This document shows positions 12,428 to 26,900 of a stretch of DNA of 64,000 bases, in pieces. Under the pieces are notes generated by a model. The model was not told the origin of the DNA and searched no databases. It saw only the letters and a list, made by a program, of their open reading frames with translations. Numbering within the stretch: position 1 is the stretch's first letter; every line of letters starts with the position of its first letter. The stretch comes from Tetrahymena elliotti 4EA. Lineage: Eukaryota > Ciliophora > Oligohymenophorea > Hymenostomatida > Tetrahymenidae. The DNA is taken from the NCBI GenBank assembly GCA_000231825.2, contig JH720354.1:410965-474964 (forward strand). The letters are read 5' to 3'. Made by a program: the position numbers and the translations under genes.

Positions 12428-12528
12428 CTTAAAACAAATAATTATTATCAAACTTAAAACAAATAATTATTATCAAACTTAAAACAAATAATTATTTTCA
12501 AACTTAAAACAAATAATTATTTTCAAAC
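12428..12528. repeat. 25-base tandem repeat, four copies
   Basis: The unit CTTAAAACAAATAATTATT plus ATCAAA or TTCAAA repeats four times without interruption. Copies one and two are alike, and copies three and four share one A-to-T change, which suggests stepwise doubling. It lies about 150 bases upstream of the PARG-like start codon. Confidence 0.95.
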
Positions 12529-13058
12529 CAAAAAAAGAATCTTAAAATTTGAGTAAATAATTGCAATGATTAAATTTATTAATTTAACTCAAAAAATACA
12601 CACCAACTGCATTGCTTTTTTCATTTTGTATTATTTTCAATAATTTCTATTCATTATTTCAAGCTGATTATTTACTTTATCTGAATTTAAGTGTATTTAT
12701 CTGTTATGAAAAAATATTCTAAATTTGTTAAACTTATTATCAAAATAAATTATTTCATAAAGACCTTGCTATTTAGAACAAATTATTATCTAAATTATCA
12801 TCAATACCTGCTTAGAAAATAGAATAAAAGTGAATTTCTTTTCATAATAAATAATTTTAAATGAACCATTTAAGTGAAAAGAAAAAATTTTAACTTTTAA
12901 AATTAAAAAACAAAATTAAATAAATTATTTACTTAAAATTAAAAAAATGTCAATTTAAATTTAATTCTACATTCCTGCCATATCATAAATTAGTTTTCCT
13001 TTCACAAATAAAATATGTATGTTTGAGTTAATTTTAATTTTAAATTATTACCAATAAT
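12529..13058. other. Intergenic, AT-rich
   Basis: No gene or RNA is visible between the tandem repeat and the 3' end of the next minus-strand gene. Confidence 0.6.
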
Positions 13059-13946
13059 TCATTTGAAAGAATCAATTTGGCTTTTAATATATTAGAAATT
13101 TTCAGAATCTTATCCTTCAATTTACTCAAATATGTCTGAAGAAAATTTCAAATATCTGTATGCTGTTACCTTTTCTCCATTTTACTAGAAATAAAATCCT
13201 AAGCAACTAAATATATGTCCAGCAGAAGAAAATGCAATAGGTACTGAATTATTATATAAATATTCAATGTTTAAAAATTAGCTTTCTTCAATAACTTATT
13301 TAATCAATTCGTCTTTTTTCTTTTATATCAGACTCAAAATATAAAAGTGGATACTTTTAAAGGCTATTTCATATTGGCTTTCTTCTAGCAAGTCTAAATC
13401 TTTGAATGCACATTATAATTAATTAAAAATGTATCTTACCAAGAAAAGGCATTTTTCTTCCTTTTCAGCTAAAGATAAAATACTAACAATATGGCAAACA
13501 ATAAGAAATTTTTGATGATATTACAACTTAGATTCAAAGGTTTGAAAATCTGCTTGCATTTTGCTCAATTCTGAATCAGCTAATTAATTTTTATCATTTT
13601 TAAGGTGGCCAAAAGCAGTTATTATGTGTGCATAGCATTTTATAGTTTTGAGATTCATAGTTTAAATAATCTTTTATTTATCATCCTACTTCGATTCCAT
13701 TTTTTATACATAATCATGCATAATTTATCCAAGTTCAAAACAATCTTCAGAGCTTCCACTTTCAATAATGATTGGGTAAAGATTATAACAGCTTTCTTCT
13801 ACAATAGTTGAAGTTTAGAATTCCATATCCATTTTTAATTTCATTTTTTAATGGCTGAGAAATTTAATTAAATCCTATTCTTCTTCATTTTGTGATTAAG
13901 CAGAGGTTAAAAAGAATTAAGGTTGGTGAGATAAATTTCTAAACAT
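13059..13946 (-). CDS. Unassigned 295-residue alpha-helical protein
   Basis: Single open frame from ATG 13946 to TGA 13059-13061. The first-ATG choice gives MFRNLSHQPQFFLTSAQSQ. A later in-frame ATG at 13844 is possible. The sequence is rich in amphipathic helices (for example IVCHIVSILSLAEKEEK and SAGHIFSCLGFYFQQNGEK), with several Cys and no signal peptide or membrane span. The helix pattern loosely recalls TPR-like repeats, but I recognise no family and assign no function. Confidence 0.75.
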
Positions 13947-14920
13947 CTATACATGCTAAAATTTAAATCTATTAGAAATTAGGTATTTAATTTAATTCTT
14001 TAAGAGTCCATTAGACCTTAAGCAATTAAATTATCTTACTACAAGCTATCTTAAAAACATATCTAATTTTAAAATTGTCAAAATTTATTAAAAATAAAGT
14101 ATGTAAATAAAAAAATTGGTTTTATACTTAAGAAGTAAGTTGTTATTTATTTTTACTTAACAAAAAGAGTAATTCAATTAACAAAAATATATACTGATAA
14201 TACACTTTTTTATAAAATAGCAAAATTTATTATATTTTTTAACTTTTTTAACAATTAAAGATGAATGTATGATAGATAAGATAAATATGAAAAGGATTTA
14301 TTTGGCTTAAAAAATTATAAATTTTTTTTTAAAGAATTTAAGAAAATATGATATTTCACAATAAAAATATTTGATATTAATTATCATTTGTTTTGTTAAT
14401 AATGATAATCAATAATATTTTCACTAAATCTTTAGAGTTTTTTTCTTATTCAATTAAATAATTTTACGAAAAGGAAACTTTAAAATACTTGAACTTTAAA
14501 GTTTTTATTTCATTTTTTGAAAAATTTTAGTTTTTAAATTAAAAAACGTTTATTTTTATTTTGGCTTATTTTCATGAAAAGAATATTCTTCATTATTTAA
14601 TAAATTTTGTATTTTTTCTTAGTTTTTCTATTTTTGATAATAGAAAGAAGATTTTATTTTATTTAAAATAATTTAAAAAATATAAGTTTGGCTATATAGA
14701 AGTAAATAAATATTTTATGTTTTTATCATTAATTAACAAATAGAGGAAATTACAATTATATACATACATAAAGATTTATTTATAGAAACCTTTCTCTTTT
14801 TAAAGATGAAAGAAATTATTAATTATATTTATTTTTACTTTATTTAATTTTTCTAATTAATTTTGATTGATAGATGAGGTATGCTTTATTTTACTTTTTT
14901 ATTTTAAATATATATATTTT
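13947..14920. other. Intergenic, AT-rich
   Basis: Long A and T runs with no supported gene. It contains the promoter of the gene at 13059-13946 and the 3' flank of the dynein gene. Confidence 0.6.
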
Positions 14921-17900
14921 TCAATATCTGAGAGATAAGAATGCCGCAACACCAGCTGTGATCCATATTTCTTACTTTTTATCAGTTGGGAGTTCCAAAA
15001 ACATAACGAAATTAGTTGAGTGACCTGTAGTACTCAAGGTACCTCTTCTAGAAACAACTTTGTAAAGAGGACTATGGTAAATTCCAGTTTCAGGCACTTA
15101 TCTATTTTCTTTAGGAACTAAATGAATCAAGGGTAAATCTGAATATAGTTCTTTTGGTTAAGGATCATCTATCATATGTGTTTTGAAATTCCATTTGGAT
15201 CCTTCAAGATAAATACCATATATATAGCAACCACTTTTAGGTTTTTCTTAGATGTCAGTGTGGTGTAGGTTATCAAGAATTTTGAATTCAAATGATAATT
15301 TATCAACAGCAATAATTTCCTACCTTGCAAAATTCTACAAAGTACCAGTAATAAAGGCTTATGGGAAGAATAATCCTTTTTATTATTAATAAAATTTGAT
15401 GATTAATTTATACAAAATAATAAGTTTATAAATTACCTGAAATCCAGAATACCTTGGGAGTACCATTTTCAATCCACTCATTTAAGAAATTTACTCTATC
15501 ATTTAAATCCTGAGTCCATGAGCTAAGTGGTTTCAAACTCAAAAAGCCTTTTTCTTCCCACATGATTGGAACTTGGTTATCAAATAAGCTGTTAGCTAGT
15601 AATTCTAACTCTTCACTCATAACAACTAATCCTTTAAGTGCTTTCTTAACATTTACTAAGCTTTCTTTCATAATAGCCAGTAAACGATTGTATCTTTTTT
15701 TGTTATAAATATAAAAATATGAATAGACAAATTAACAAATATTTACCTAATTATTTCTTGAACAAGAACTGTATTCATGCTTTCTTCATATTTTGTAGGA
15801 TACTTTTTGTAAATTGCTTGGAAATCAAATACTTCTGGTGTACGAGATTAAACATAGTCAGCAATTTCTTCAATCTATTATTCTCTACTTTTTGCTCCTG
15901 ATGAACTTGAACGAGGTTAGACACTCAAAATAGTTTCTAGCAATTCTCTTGTTGTATTTTAACTATTTGTGATTTCTGCATTATCATGCAATCCGAATGC
16001 TTCAGGTTCAGGATTTAATGGTAAATCTGTGATATATTTAATATAATCATCTATTGTTTCCCCCTTAGGTTGATAGTATATTCCTGATTTTGAATACTTA
16101 TAGCCTTCATCTAAAGCCTAAATACAAACGTAATTTTCTAAGATAGTTTTAATTAGACGGACATCCTTATCATCAGTAACTCTACCACCATAATTAATTT
16201 CAGCTCCCAAAAAGTTGAGTACTTTATATGGAACTTATTCGTATTCATCTAAAAGCATTCTTAATTATCTTCTACATACTGTTAAATCTTCATTTGTAAA
16301 TTCATAAGCAATATTCCAACCTTTAAATTTTAATAGTTAAAATTAAACTAAATATATTTTTAAAATCAATATCATACCTATAGGACCGAACTTTCTTCTA
16401 TCTTAAATAATTGCATGGAAGAGGCAGAAACCGAAGAGCAATCTTCTAAACTCCATAGGTTTCTAACATTCTTCAAAATCTTTAGAATCTAAATTATTAT
16501 AAGTTCTTAACAAATTATTTCTTAGACCTTAAGGAGGTTCTAAAGTCATTTTAACACCATTTTATAATACACTAATAGGGAAATCTTTAGAAGGCATACT
16601 AGTCAACCATAATCTAAATGTTTTTTGAACATTATCACCATCTAATTCTTCACACAGTCTTTCTAATTCGCTCATCCAACTTGAAGCCAAGTGACAATTT
16701 TAAAGTAAAACCCAAGTACCTATTTAAATAAATTAAGAATTTTAAGCTAAAAATAACAATAAAGATTTAATAATAAAATCTACCTTTCTAAACAGCCTCA
16801 CGTATCATTCTTTCTGCTTTCACACCTTATCCTTAACCAAGTGAAATAGATTCGAACATTTATAACATACTTTATTCTTCAGCAAATCTCATAAAATCAG
16901 CTACAGGATCTGAACCAGTTGAGAGAACGAAGATCAATGGAGTAGCTTAAGTTGAGTCCTTGAAGCATTTAGGAAGATCAAAGCCAGGAGCCATAATGAA
17001 TTTTTTACCTATTTTCATTAATTTTTCAATAAAAAAATTATTTTTAATGTTCAAAAATATACCCATGATTTTCTCAATCCAATTCTAAATAGCTGGTACT
17101 ACTTTATCAGGTCTAAAAGATTTTAAGACTATTATCTTTTCAAATTAATTTAATTTCTTTTCCCATTCGCCAGGTAGTAGTTCTGTTTAAGGAGTTAAAG
17201 AATCAAATAATATTTTAAAATCATCAGGACGCTTCATGAAGTGCTCTTCAATTCCTTTGAAGGCTTCAATATGGTTCATGCCATATATTTATCTGTAAAT
17301 ATCTGGCCAAGAATTTTCGCTTATCCACTATGTTGGATTTTCTGGTACCTATTTTAATTTAGATTAATAAATTGATAGATTTATTTGAATTTAAAACAAA
17401 TTTTCAATTTTAAATGATGTTTATTTTTTAAAATTTTAATCAAAATGGATCCTTTAAAATGGATCAAATAATAGAAGAAGAAATAAATTATAAAGATGTT
17501 AATTAAAAAAGAAATTACCTTGATATCACCTGAAGGGCCTGCTAGTAAATATCTCCATTCCTCTTTATTCATTAAATCTTTTCCTTGCAAAATCTTCACA
17601 GTAAGCATTAAAGAGAATAAAAGTTTGTGCTTTTCAAAGAGAGATCTACAAATATTTTCATATAGAGAATATGTGAAAAATTTATCTAAATTATCAAGAC
17701 GCTCTTCAAGAATATTAGATACTTCAGAATTTTCAACAGCCATAACGAAGAAATTCATAAACCATTACAATGAATATTAATACATAGGATCAATCAAACA
17801 AAGATCTAAAATACAGAAGAATAACCAAGAAGAGCTAAAAGCAACTGGTCTATATCCTTCTCTTGCTTCATCAATTTAGGCTTCAGTGATTTTACTTTCT

Positions 17901-20900
17901 TCTACTCTTTTGTTGATTTCTTTTATTTCAAATAAGTTTTTTTTAAGAAATAATTTTAAAAAAATTCTAATTTTACCTTCAGCGAATTTCTTGGAGTTTT
18001 ATAACTTTTCAATTAAATTTTCATCTTTAAGGACTTCTTCAATACCTCCTTTGATGCTTGATAATTCTTGAAGAATAGAATCTTCAATATTTAATAATTA
18101 TCTTTTATCATTTGCGTTCTTAATAACAATATCTAACTTTTTCTGTTCTAGTTAGGGATTTTCTAAAGCTACTATTTAAGCAAGCATTTATTCTTCTAAT
18201 CCACTAGGAGTAATACCAAAATTAATAATTGTAACTTTTACAAATGTTTCTGGAGGATAATGAGGATTAGGGATAGTTGTTGTCATGTAAAGTTTGAAGT
18301 TAGGGTTATAAGTAAGATTTTTTTCACCAATTGTTATACTTAATTAAGAACCAACTTTAACTACTTATTGTTGTAAGATGGGTTCTAAAGAGGGATCTAA
18401 GTCTCTACCTACATTTTCAAGGAGCACTCTTTTACCAAACTATATAGCTAATTCCAAAGTTCTCATCAACTAAGGATTTGATATCTTCAAAACATCTAAT
18501 CCTTCTGCATGATCTTTACCCAAATTTTTTATAAATTTATTGGCTTGAGTTTAAGGATCTATCATAAGTGTCCATCTTCTTGACTTTTATTTAGAAAATT
18601 CAATTAAACTTTTTAAATTAATAAAAAATAAAATTTACTTGATCTATGATAATACCATTTTCAGTAGATGAATCATCTTTTGGAAGGCCTGCAATATTCC
18701 ATTATTAAATCTTTACTGCTTCACCTAAGAAATGACGCATAGTAATTTTTTCTGTGTGCATGATAGAGTGAAGAGTTAATTATCTTACCCATTACTATTC
18801 TAACTCAGTTCTGTAGTGACTTGTGAATGGACCACAATAAGCAACCATTGCTGCACCAATAACAGAATTACCAGCAAGATAAAGTTCTCCATCTTTTAGA
18901 TTAAGAATTTCTTAGTTCCATCTTTTCTATTCTCCTGATAATCCACTTGTCAATTTAATAGCTCTTTCAAGCTTGATTTGACAATCATTCATTTAGTTAG
19001 TCAACTATTCTTTAAGCTATACTTTGGAATTATAAAGGTCTTCTAATCCTTTAATTTATTGCTAAATTTTATCTAATTTTGCTTTCTTTTCATTAAGTTC
19101 TTTTGTTTTTTCATCCAAAATCTTTTAAGTCTCATCTAGCTTATCACGAAGGGGTTTAGTCTCTAAGTAAACTTTATTATAATCATACATAGCCTTTACC
19201 CATTAGAATAAGAATTGAACAGCATAAGAGCAAGTCTAAGCTCTACTTAAAGTAAAATCTGGATCAGGCATAATTGTTTTTTCTAATTTTTGTATGTTTT
19301 ATGGGTTGATGTTATTTTTATCATAACCTTTAAGCATATCCAATAAACCAGCAGGATCATTTAAAAGGAATCTAAATATTATTTATTTTTAATATCATTA
19401 TGACAATTAAAAAATTAGTTTTTACTTTTTGGCTGTTTCAAAATAATCTTCTTCTTTCTAATTCAAAGTACCTTCTACTTTCTTTGTGATGATATTACCA
19501 CCACATTTTTTGATGTAATCTAAATTCAAAATCACAATACCACCAAGCACAACCTTCACTGCTTTGGGAGGATTAGGTAAAGATTTTACTTCTACCAAGT
19601 GATCTTTTTTCAATTTTTATACTTCTAAAAGAGTTGCATCTAAAATTTTATTTGCATCAGCGACTGCAGCAGAAGCCTTTAATTAATAATAAATTTACAA
19701 AAAATTTATATAAATAATTTTTTTTTTACTTTATCTGCTAAATCAGTGGCATCTTGCTGTTAAGTTTTAGCTATTTTTTCTTCTGCAGCAACAATCTTCT
19801 CAGCTTCTTCTGCTTCCTTTATTTATTAATTGACATTAAAAATTAAATTTAAAAGTTGAAGTTAATTACTTTTTAATCAACAGAGAGCTTAGCCATAACT
19901 TATTCTGTTTCTACAGATGCTTTTTCAAGTAGGGGCTACATATCTCCTAATTTAACTTGTAATTCAACTGTAGCTTCATTAGCAGCATGTAATTTATCAA
20001 GACCATTTTAAAGTCTGAGAATAGCATTTTTTTGTTTAGTTTTTTTCTCTTTGAGTATTTATTTATACATTTATAATAGTTCTAAATAAGAAGTAGGTGT
20101 AACATAATTGTGTCTTCTAAGTTCATTAAGATATTTTATACTAATCTTTTCAACACTTTTGTGAATGATTTTAAACATATCTACAAGGGAATCTACCTAC
20201 TCTTCAATACCTAGCTCTGATTCAATTTCTCTAAGTGCTCCAAGACCAACACCAATAAGAGCTTCTTCAGGCCACTCTGTGAACCAATCAATAGTGGAAC
20301 AACTGACAAAAGAGGGGAATCTTTTTATTTTTTGATGAAACATTTTAACAATTTCTTTAATTTTATCTTTAAAGAATATTTACCTTCTCAGACGAGTTGT
20401 AAAAGCTTCACCTAATGGAGACATAGCTATAACTAAATGAATATTATTTTTAACTCTAGAAAGATATTAGGTAAAGACATTCATCTTGTTAGGTTGTAAA
20501 TTCTTTTTGATACACTCTCCTTTGCATGCATCCACTATTTTTAAGATTAAAAATTTTATTAATAATAGGAATTCAAAATGAAGTTAAAGGAGTACTAATT
20601 TCTTCCATATCTTTGTCATTATAAATATTGGTAACATCTCCTGAATTTAAAATAGAGTTCAAATCTTCACACATTTATTCATTGATTATCTAAGTATCTA
20701 CGAAAAGGAAAGTAACTGGAACATTTTCGATACCTGCTATTTTTAATACTTCTTTGATATCTTCTCTCCAATTTTTCATAGAATAGTTCTTTATAACTTC
20801 GATTTAGAAGAGTTTATAATTGCAAATAAAAGTTGCCATTTTAGAGAGTGATTGACGTCCTGAACCACCAACACCAAGAAGTAAAGCATTGCCGAGAGGT

Positions 20901-23900
20901 TATCTAATGATACGTGCAATTCTTGAGATGTGCTCACAGGCATCTAAGAACATAACCAACTTCATAGCCTTTTTAGAATGTACTCCAACTTCATTATTGT
21001 ATTCATCTTAGAAATCATTCATTTTAGTAAGTAATTCATTTAAGTCAGGAACCTTTTTAAAAATAAAATTTAATTATTTTTGATTGAGATCTTAATAATA
21101 TTTTTATTTTACTTATTGATAAGGACGTGAGTCAGATTCTCTTCCTTAAACAAAATCTCCAAAAATGATTCTATCCATGTCTAAGACATCTTTTTAGTTT
21201 AAACCAAATTAATCAAAATATCCGATAAGGAGATTCTTGAGGTATTATCTATCCTCTTCAGTTGTTAAACGATCATGATAAACTCTCATATTTTCATGAT
21301 ACCAAAGTCTAACCAATTAAGCACACTCAGTTACATGCTTAGAAGATGCATTGCAAATACCTTAAAATACCTAATTAAATTGTTTAATATTAGATTTTTA
21401 GTAAATAAAATAAATTTGAATACTTTATTAATATCTCTCAAATTGAAAGTATAGTGAGACTTAGATGGAGTAGGAAGAAGTTCTTCTCTAACTCTTTGAT
21501 AGACATTATAAGAAGTATCTACAATCAATTAAACACACTTTCTTACTGGCTCTTCGAATTTATCTTTTATATTTTTATCAATTTTGTTTTTGAAAAATTA
21601 AAAGAATATTTTTACTTAAGAAAAATGAAGACATAGTTCCAAAAATTTATTTAATTGTTCCTTCATCTAATTCTGTGTAAGCTAAAATATTAAAATGTCT
21701 CACAAATCTGTTGGTTATAAAAGTACGACCACCTCCTGGAGGGCCCATAGCTGTGAGCAAGATTATATCTTCTAATTTCATAAACTAAAGGTCCTTTCTA
21801 TTATACCAGCCTTTATGATCAATAAATTAACGAATCAGTTCAATGGGAGGTTAAGCACCATAAGTTTCTTTTTTAGGCATGTTCAAGTCGTCAATAAAGA
21901 TGATACATTTTTTACCAATGGGAGGACCATAGTAACCTTTTCTTCTCTTATCCATTTTACTATCAATAGTATCTTAAGTTTAATTGGCACTTGTTTAGGC
22001 ACTGAAAGCTAAAGCAATATATTAAAATTACTCATCCATCTATGAACCAAGTAGCTGAAAGAGATTCAAACTCTTACCAGTACCAGTAGGACCTGGTGAC
22101 ATTACATGCTATCCAATACTCAAATGTATTTTAGTGAAATACATATTTCTTGTTGAGTCTGCTGTCGGAATCATAATTTCATGATAGCCTAACTTATCAT
22201 TAAGAGCAAATTCTTTAAAATTTTCCCTCCAATGCTAAAATTCTCCAGCTTTCTCAATATATTAATAATCATAAACTAATCCTTCTTCTGGGAACTTTTT
22301 AGGTTACATATTTAATTAAAAATAAAAATTAATCAAAATTTTACACTAAATGAGCATTGATTTTATTTCATGAGACCTCTAAGATATTTATCAAATTTTA
22401 CTCTACCTTCATAGGTGATTGTGCAACCTATTGACCAGATGAGGGAAAAAACAAATATTTACTCAAGATGATCTAGCAATTTATCAATATCTTCAGCAGA
22501 TATTTTTTTAAATTCAGTATCAATATAATTAACTAAAAAGCAGTTGAGATTACGCATAAGTGATTATGCAAGATTGTTATTCATAGAATCAACAATTTCT
22601 ACACAACTCTTTCTCATAAAATCTATACAATTTTCTAGATATTCTTCAAATAAAGATTGTAGTTTAGGAACAAATAGCTTGTTTGCTCTAAAGGAATCAG
22701 TTATTCTAAAATCCATCCAGCTATTAATCAAAGGAGTTAATCCCATAGTACTAGGTTCCATATAAACCATACCACAACGACTTACTGTAGCAGGTGAAGC
22801 AACAGCTAAATCTTCTACTTCAAACATCATAGTCATATAAGGTGTTAATGTGAGAATTTAACCACTTACGATTAATTATTAATAATAAAAAATTTAAAAG
22901 AATTTATCAAAATATTCAATTGAATTTACCTATTTAAACACAATTTTTTATTGTCATCAAGCACTGTATTCATAGATTCTATCCAAATGGCATCTACAGG
23001 ACCATCAAAAACAATCCAGTGTCTGTCGCTTGATTAATCCTTAACGGTTTCTCTGATAATATAAGCTAGAACACCATCAGACCACTCATGAGTGGCGTCA
23101 TTGAATTAACCATATAGTTATCCCATAGTAATTGATTTTGGATTCATAATATGTGTGTTTACTTTTGCTTAACCTTTCTTCTCTAAAGATGTCATTGCCT
23201 GGAATAAAATTCAAAAAAAAAAATTATTTTAATTTTTAATAAATTAGAAAAGAACAAAATACCTTTTGAAGAACTTTATAATTTGAAGTTTTACCACCTC
23301 CTGTAGGACCTACAAGCATAAGACCATGCCTAACTTGAATAGTATCATATAATTGAATAACTTTATCTAGGAAAGGTTTAACAGGCTGCAATCCTAATGC
23401 TTTACTTTGTTTCGACATAGCATCAAGCAACTCACCATAATTAATAACTGGTTTATCAACACCAGGGAAAAGATCTAAAATAATATTTTCAAAAAGAGGA
23501 AGATCATCTTTAAGGAATTTAGGAACATTGACGTCTCTTAAAGCTCTAAGTAAAAGTTAATCTTCATTCATATCTGGTTCAGCAGCTTTCAACAAACCAG
23601 CAGCATTGATAACACTTCTAACAGCTCTCATACCATAGTCATAATGATCTTAGGAAGATAACTATTCTGAAGATAGCTTAAAAGTAGCAACCATTTTCTT
23701 TGCTAAATCTCTACCTTTCTTGAAACCAAAACTGTAAAGCATAATTTCACCAATCATAGCATAGTCAGGGACCATCATAGCTACGGCACGGAAAAGAGCC
23801 TTTAAGTTATCTGGTAATTCAGTACGACCAGCATAACCTGGATTCATAGTAATAAAAACACAAAATGTTGGTTAAATTTTAATAATACTTCCTTCGAATT

Positions 23901-26900
23901 CACATTAAGAAGAACCTTTTGCTTTTTCACCAAACAATATTAGCAATTATTAAGCAATAACTGAAAGTACTTCTATATTGATACGATTAAATTCATCAAA
24001 GCAGCACCAGGCACCAGCACTAGCTAAACCTTTAAAGAATTTACCAAGCATAATATAATCCATACTATCAGAGCAATTAAATACAACACATTATTTAGCA
24101 AGGGCTTTAGCAAGATCTTTTGTTGACTCTGTCTTACCTGTACCAGCAGGTCCTAATTATTTAAATTTAAATTTTTGAAAAAAAAACTAAATATTAAGTG
24201 AAATAATTGAAGATAAACTAAATAATCTTCTGAGAATAGAAATAATTTTGTTACCAGCAGGAGCTCCTCCTAAATTTAATTTGAGTGCACCCATCAAAGT
24301 CATATAACATTTATCAGTAAGGGGTGTAATGACTAATCTGAGCGTATTACCTAAATACTCATAACCATAAGGGAAGGAAGTTTAAATACATTTAACCATA
24401 CAGTTTTCTTTTTCCCAATAATATCTTAGTTAAGAAATCCATTCAAAAGCACTGATGTCAGTGATTTCATTTCTCCAAAGAATTTCTGTAACATCCTTTG
24501 CATGTACATCAATAACAATAAGAGCATTAATAGTGACCATTTATTGCTTTGTAAGTTTTGTTCTGACTAAGTCTACAAGATCATTCAGCTTTTTAGATAT
24601 AATAATAGTTTAAATATAAGAAAAAAGGTTTTTTTTTGAAGAAATTTTTTTAAAATAATATATAATTTTTGGTGTTTAAATTGATTATTTTCTTTCTAAC
24701 TTGCTAATTTAATGTTTTAAAATTTATTTAATTACTTGAGAACTAAGAATATCCCAATACTTTTTAACTGAGTTATTTTTTAAGGCTTATTCAACTTCAA
24801 GAGTCCAGAGCATTTAAGAGCCATTAAGTACACATTAACCAGGATGAGAAATAACCCAACGAGTTCTGGGTGTTTCTGGATATTTTTGATAAGAATTAAA
24901 AAGCTCAAATCTAACTGAAGCCTTCATCATATTTTCTACTTCACCCATCCACTCTTCTACATTTTTATGATTTGGATTAACAGTTTTTACAAAATTAATT
25001 TTTTCTTTTTCAGCTGAGAACATAGCATGAATGATTTTTTAATCATCAAACTCAATTTAATGAATATTTTCAAAAACCTTCTTTAAGTGAGGCTAGACTG
25101 CAGTAGGTTCTTTGGTTTAAGAAAGAATTTCAAGGAGATCATCATTAGATAAGAAATAGAAACGAGCAAACTTTTCTCTCTTCTTTTCTAAGTAATTGTT
25201 TAATTCTTTTTAAATTTAGTCAAATTTTTCATTTGCATTTCTAAGATTTTCAAGTAAGTTAGGCTCACTGCATACCCTTATGACTAGTTTTTTATCTCTA
25301 GCTTGAATCATAGCCTTTTTCCAGATATCATCTACTTACTTAAACTTTCTTGTTTCATGGGGAAGTTACTTAGCAATATCCTTGCTATCAAAAATAGGTT
25401 GGAGATACATCCATTAAAGTTGTACCTTAATCCATTCTTCCAAGATGTCACTCATCAATTTAAGCTAATTATTCCATTCTATAATTTCCTCTTCAAAAGG
25501 TTTTTTATAGGGTGAAAACTACATAGCCTAGGTATTGACTAAATGCTCATCTAAAAGAGCTTAAATTTCATCTGAACCCTAAAATAAATTTTGTTATTTT
25601 TTTTTCAAATCTATTAAAAATTAATAAAAATATTTACTCTGATTATAAACAGATGTTTGTAGGTCATAAGGTCAAACTCTACAGTAGCCCATTTCGATTT
25701 CATATTTTTCAGCATTTCTTCTATTGTAAATTCTTTAGCTGCTTATTCACCTATTTCAACACAATGCTCTATGTGAGTCATCAAACCCATATCTAAAACT
25801 TTTTAAAAGTTAAAGCTGTTATCAGGTCTTACTTCAAAACCAACTTTATTTGTAATTGCATCCCAATGTCTCTGTATTTATAAATTATTTAATAATGTTT
25901 GAATTCAATAAAATAACAAAATTACATCTTTCATTCCTTGCTTTTTAAGTGCTACCATCAAAGGAACTTTAGGTCGGAAATCATCAAACTCTTTTTTTAC
26001 TTTTTCAGCAATCTTTTGAACAGCTGCAAGATTCTTTTCTTTAAAGAATCTAATAGTCTAACCTAAAGTTCTAAATCCATCTTCAACAAACTTTTCGCAA
26101 TGAGGGGCATCTAATTTATCCCAGCTGCTATAAAGCCATATTTAAATGTTCTCAAACCATTTACTTGAAATAGTCCACAAATTGTAATATGGAGTAAAGT
26201 CCTTTTGAATTAAAAATTAAAATGAAACAATATAAAAAAAAAGTATTGAAATAATAAAAATTGTATAATTTTAATGAAAACCATTATTTAGATTCACTAC
26301 CTTTTGCATTTGAATGATCTTTGAGTAATCTGTCATTGGTTAGTTAAAAAGTTATTCTCTTGTATTGAATTTACGTGATTACTCTATCATTTTAGCTAAT
26401 TCATTAAATAATTCTGTAGCTTTTTGAGCTACCTCTTCGTGTTAATTGATATTGGTGTAACTATGGAAAGTCATAATCTTTTTTTGAGCAGCATCTATTG
26501 CCTTTCTGAAATTTTCTTAATCTTTGTATTGATCTCTCATTAAATTGGATTTTATATCATCTAGAACACTGATTCTCTTTTCAAGCATTTAAAGAGTTTT
26601 CTTGGGAAGGAATTGCATTTCTTATTTACTCTTGATTGCTTCTTTTTCTAATCTATACATGAATTCGTCCAATATGTCATAAATTTCTAATACTTTTTCA
26701 ATTTCTACTTTTTTCTTCTCCATTTCAGCTTTATTTTAAAAGTTAAAATTATTTTAGAAATCTTAAAGAAAAATTTTACTTGGAACATTGCTTATGAAAT
26801 TTTAAATATCAGTTAACTCTTCAATGTTAGTTGGCTATTTGTTAATTGTAAAGTGCATTTCTTAGAATTCAGTTATTATGTTATTTGTTAATTTTTTGGC

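Noticed and set aside
21720..21750. Arg in place of Lys in the third P-loop of the dynein (GPPGGGRT) as an inactivating mutation
   Set aside because: Axonemal dyneins commonly have GGGR at AAA3, so it is a family feature.
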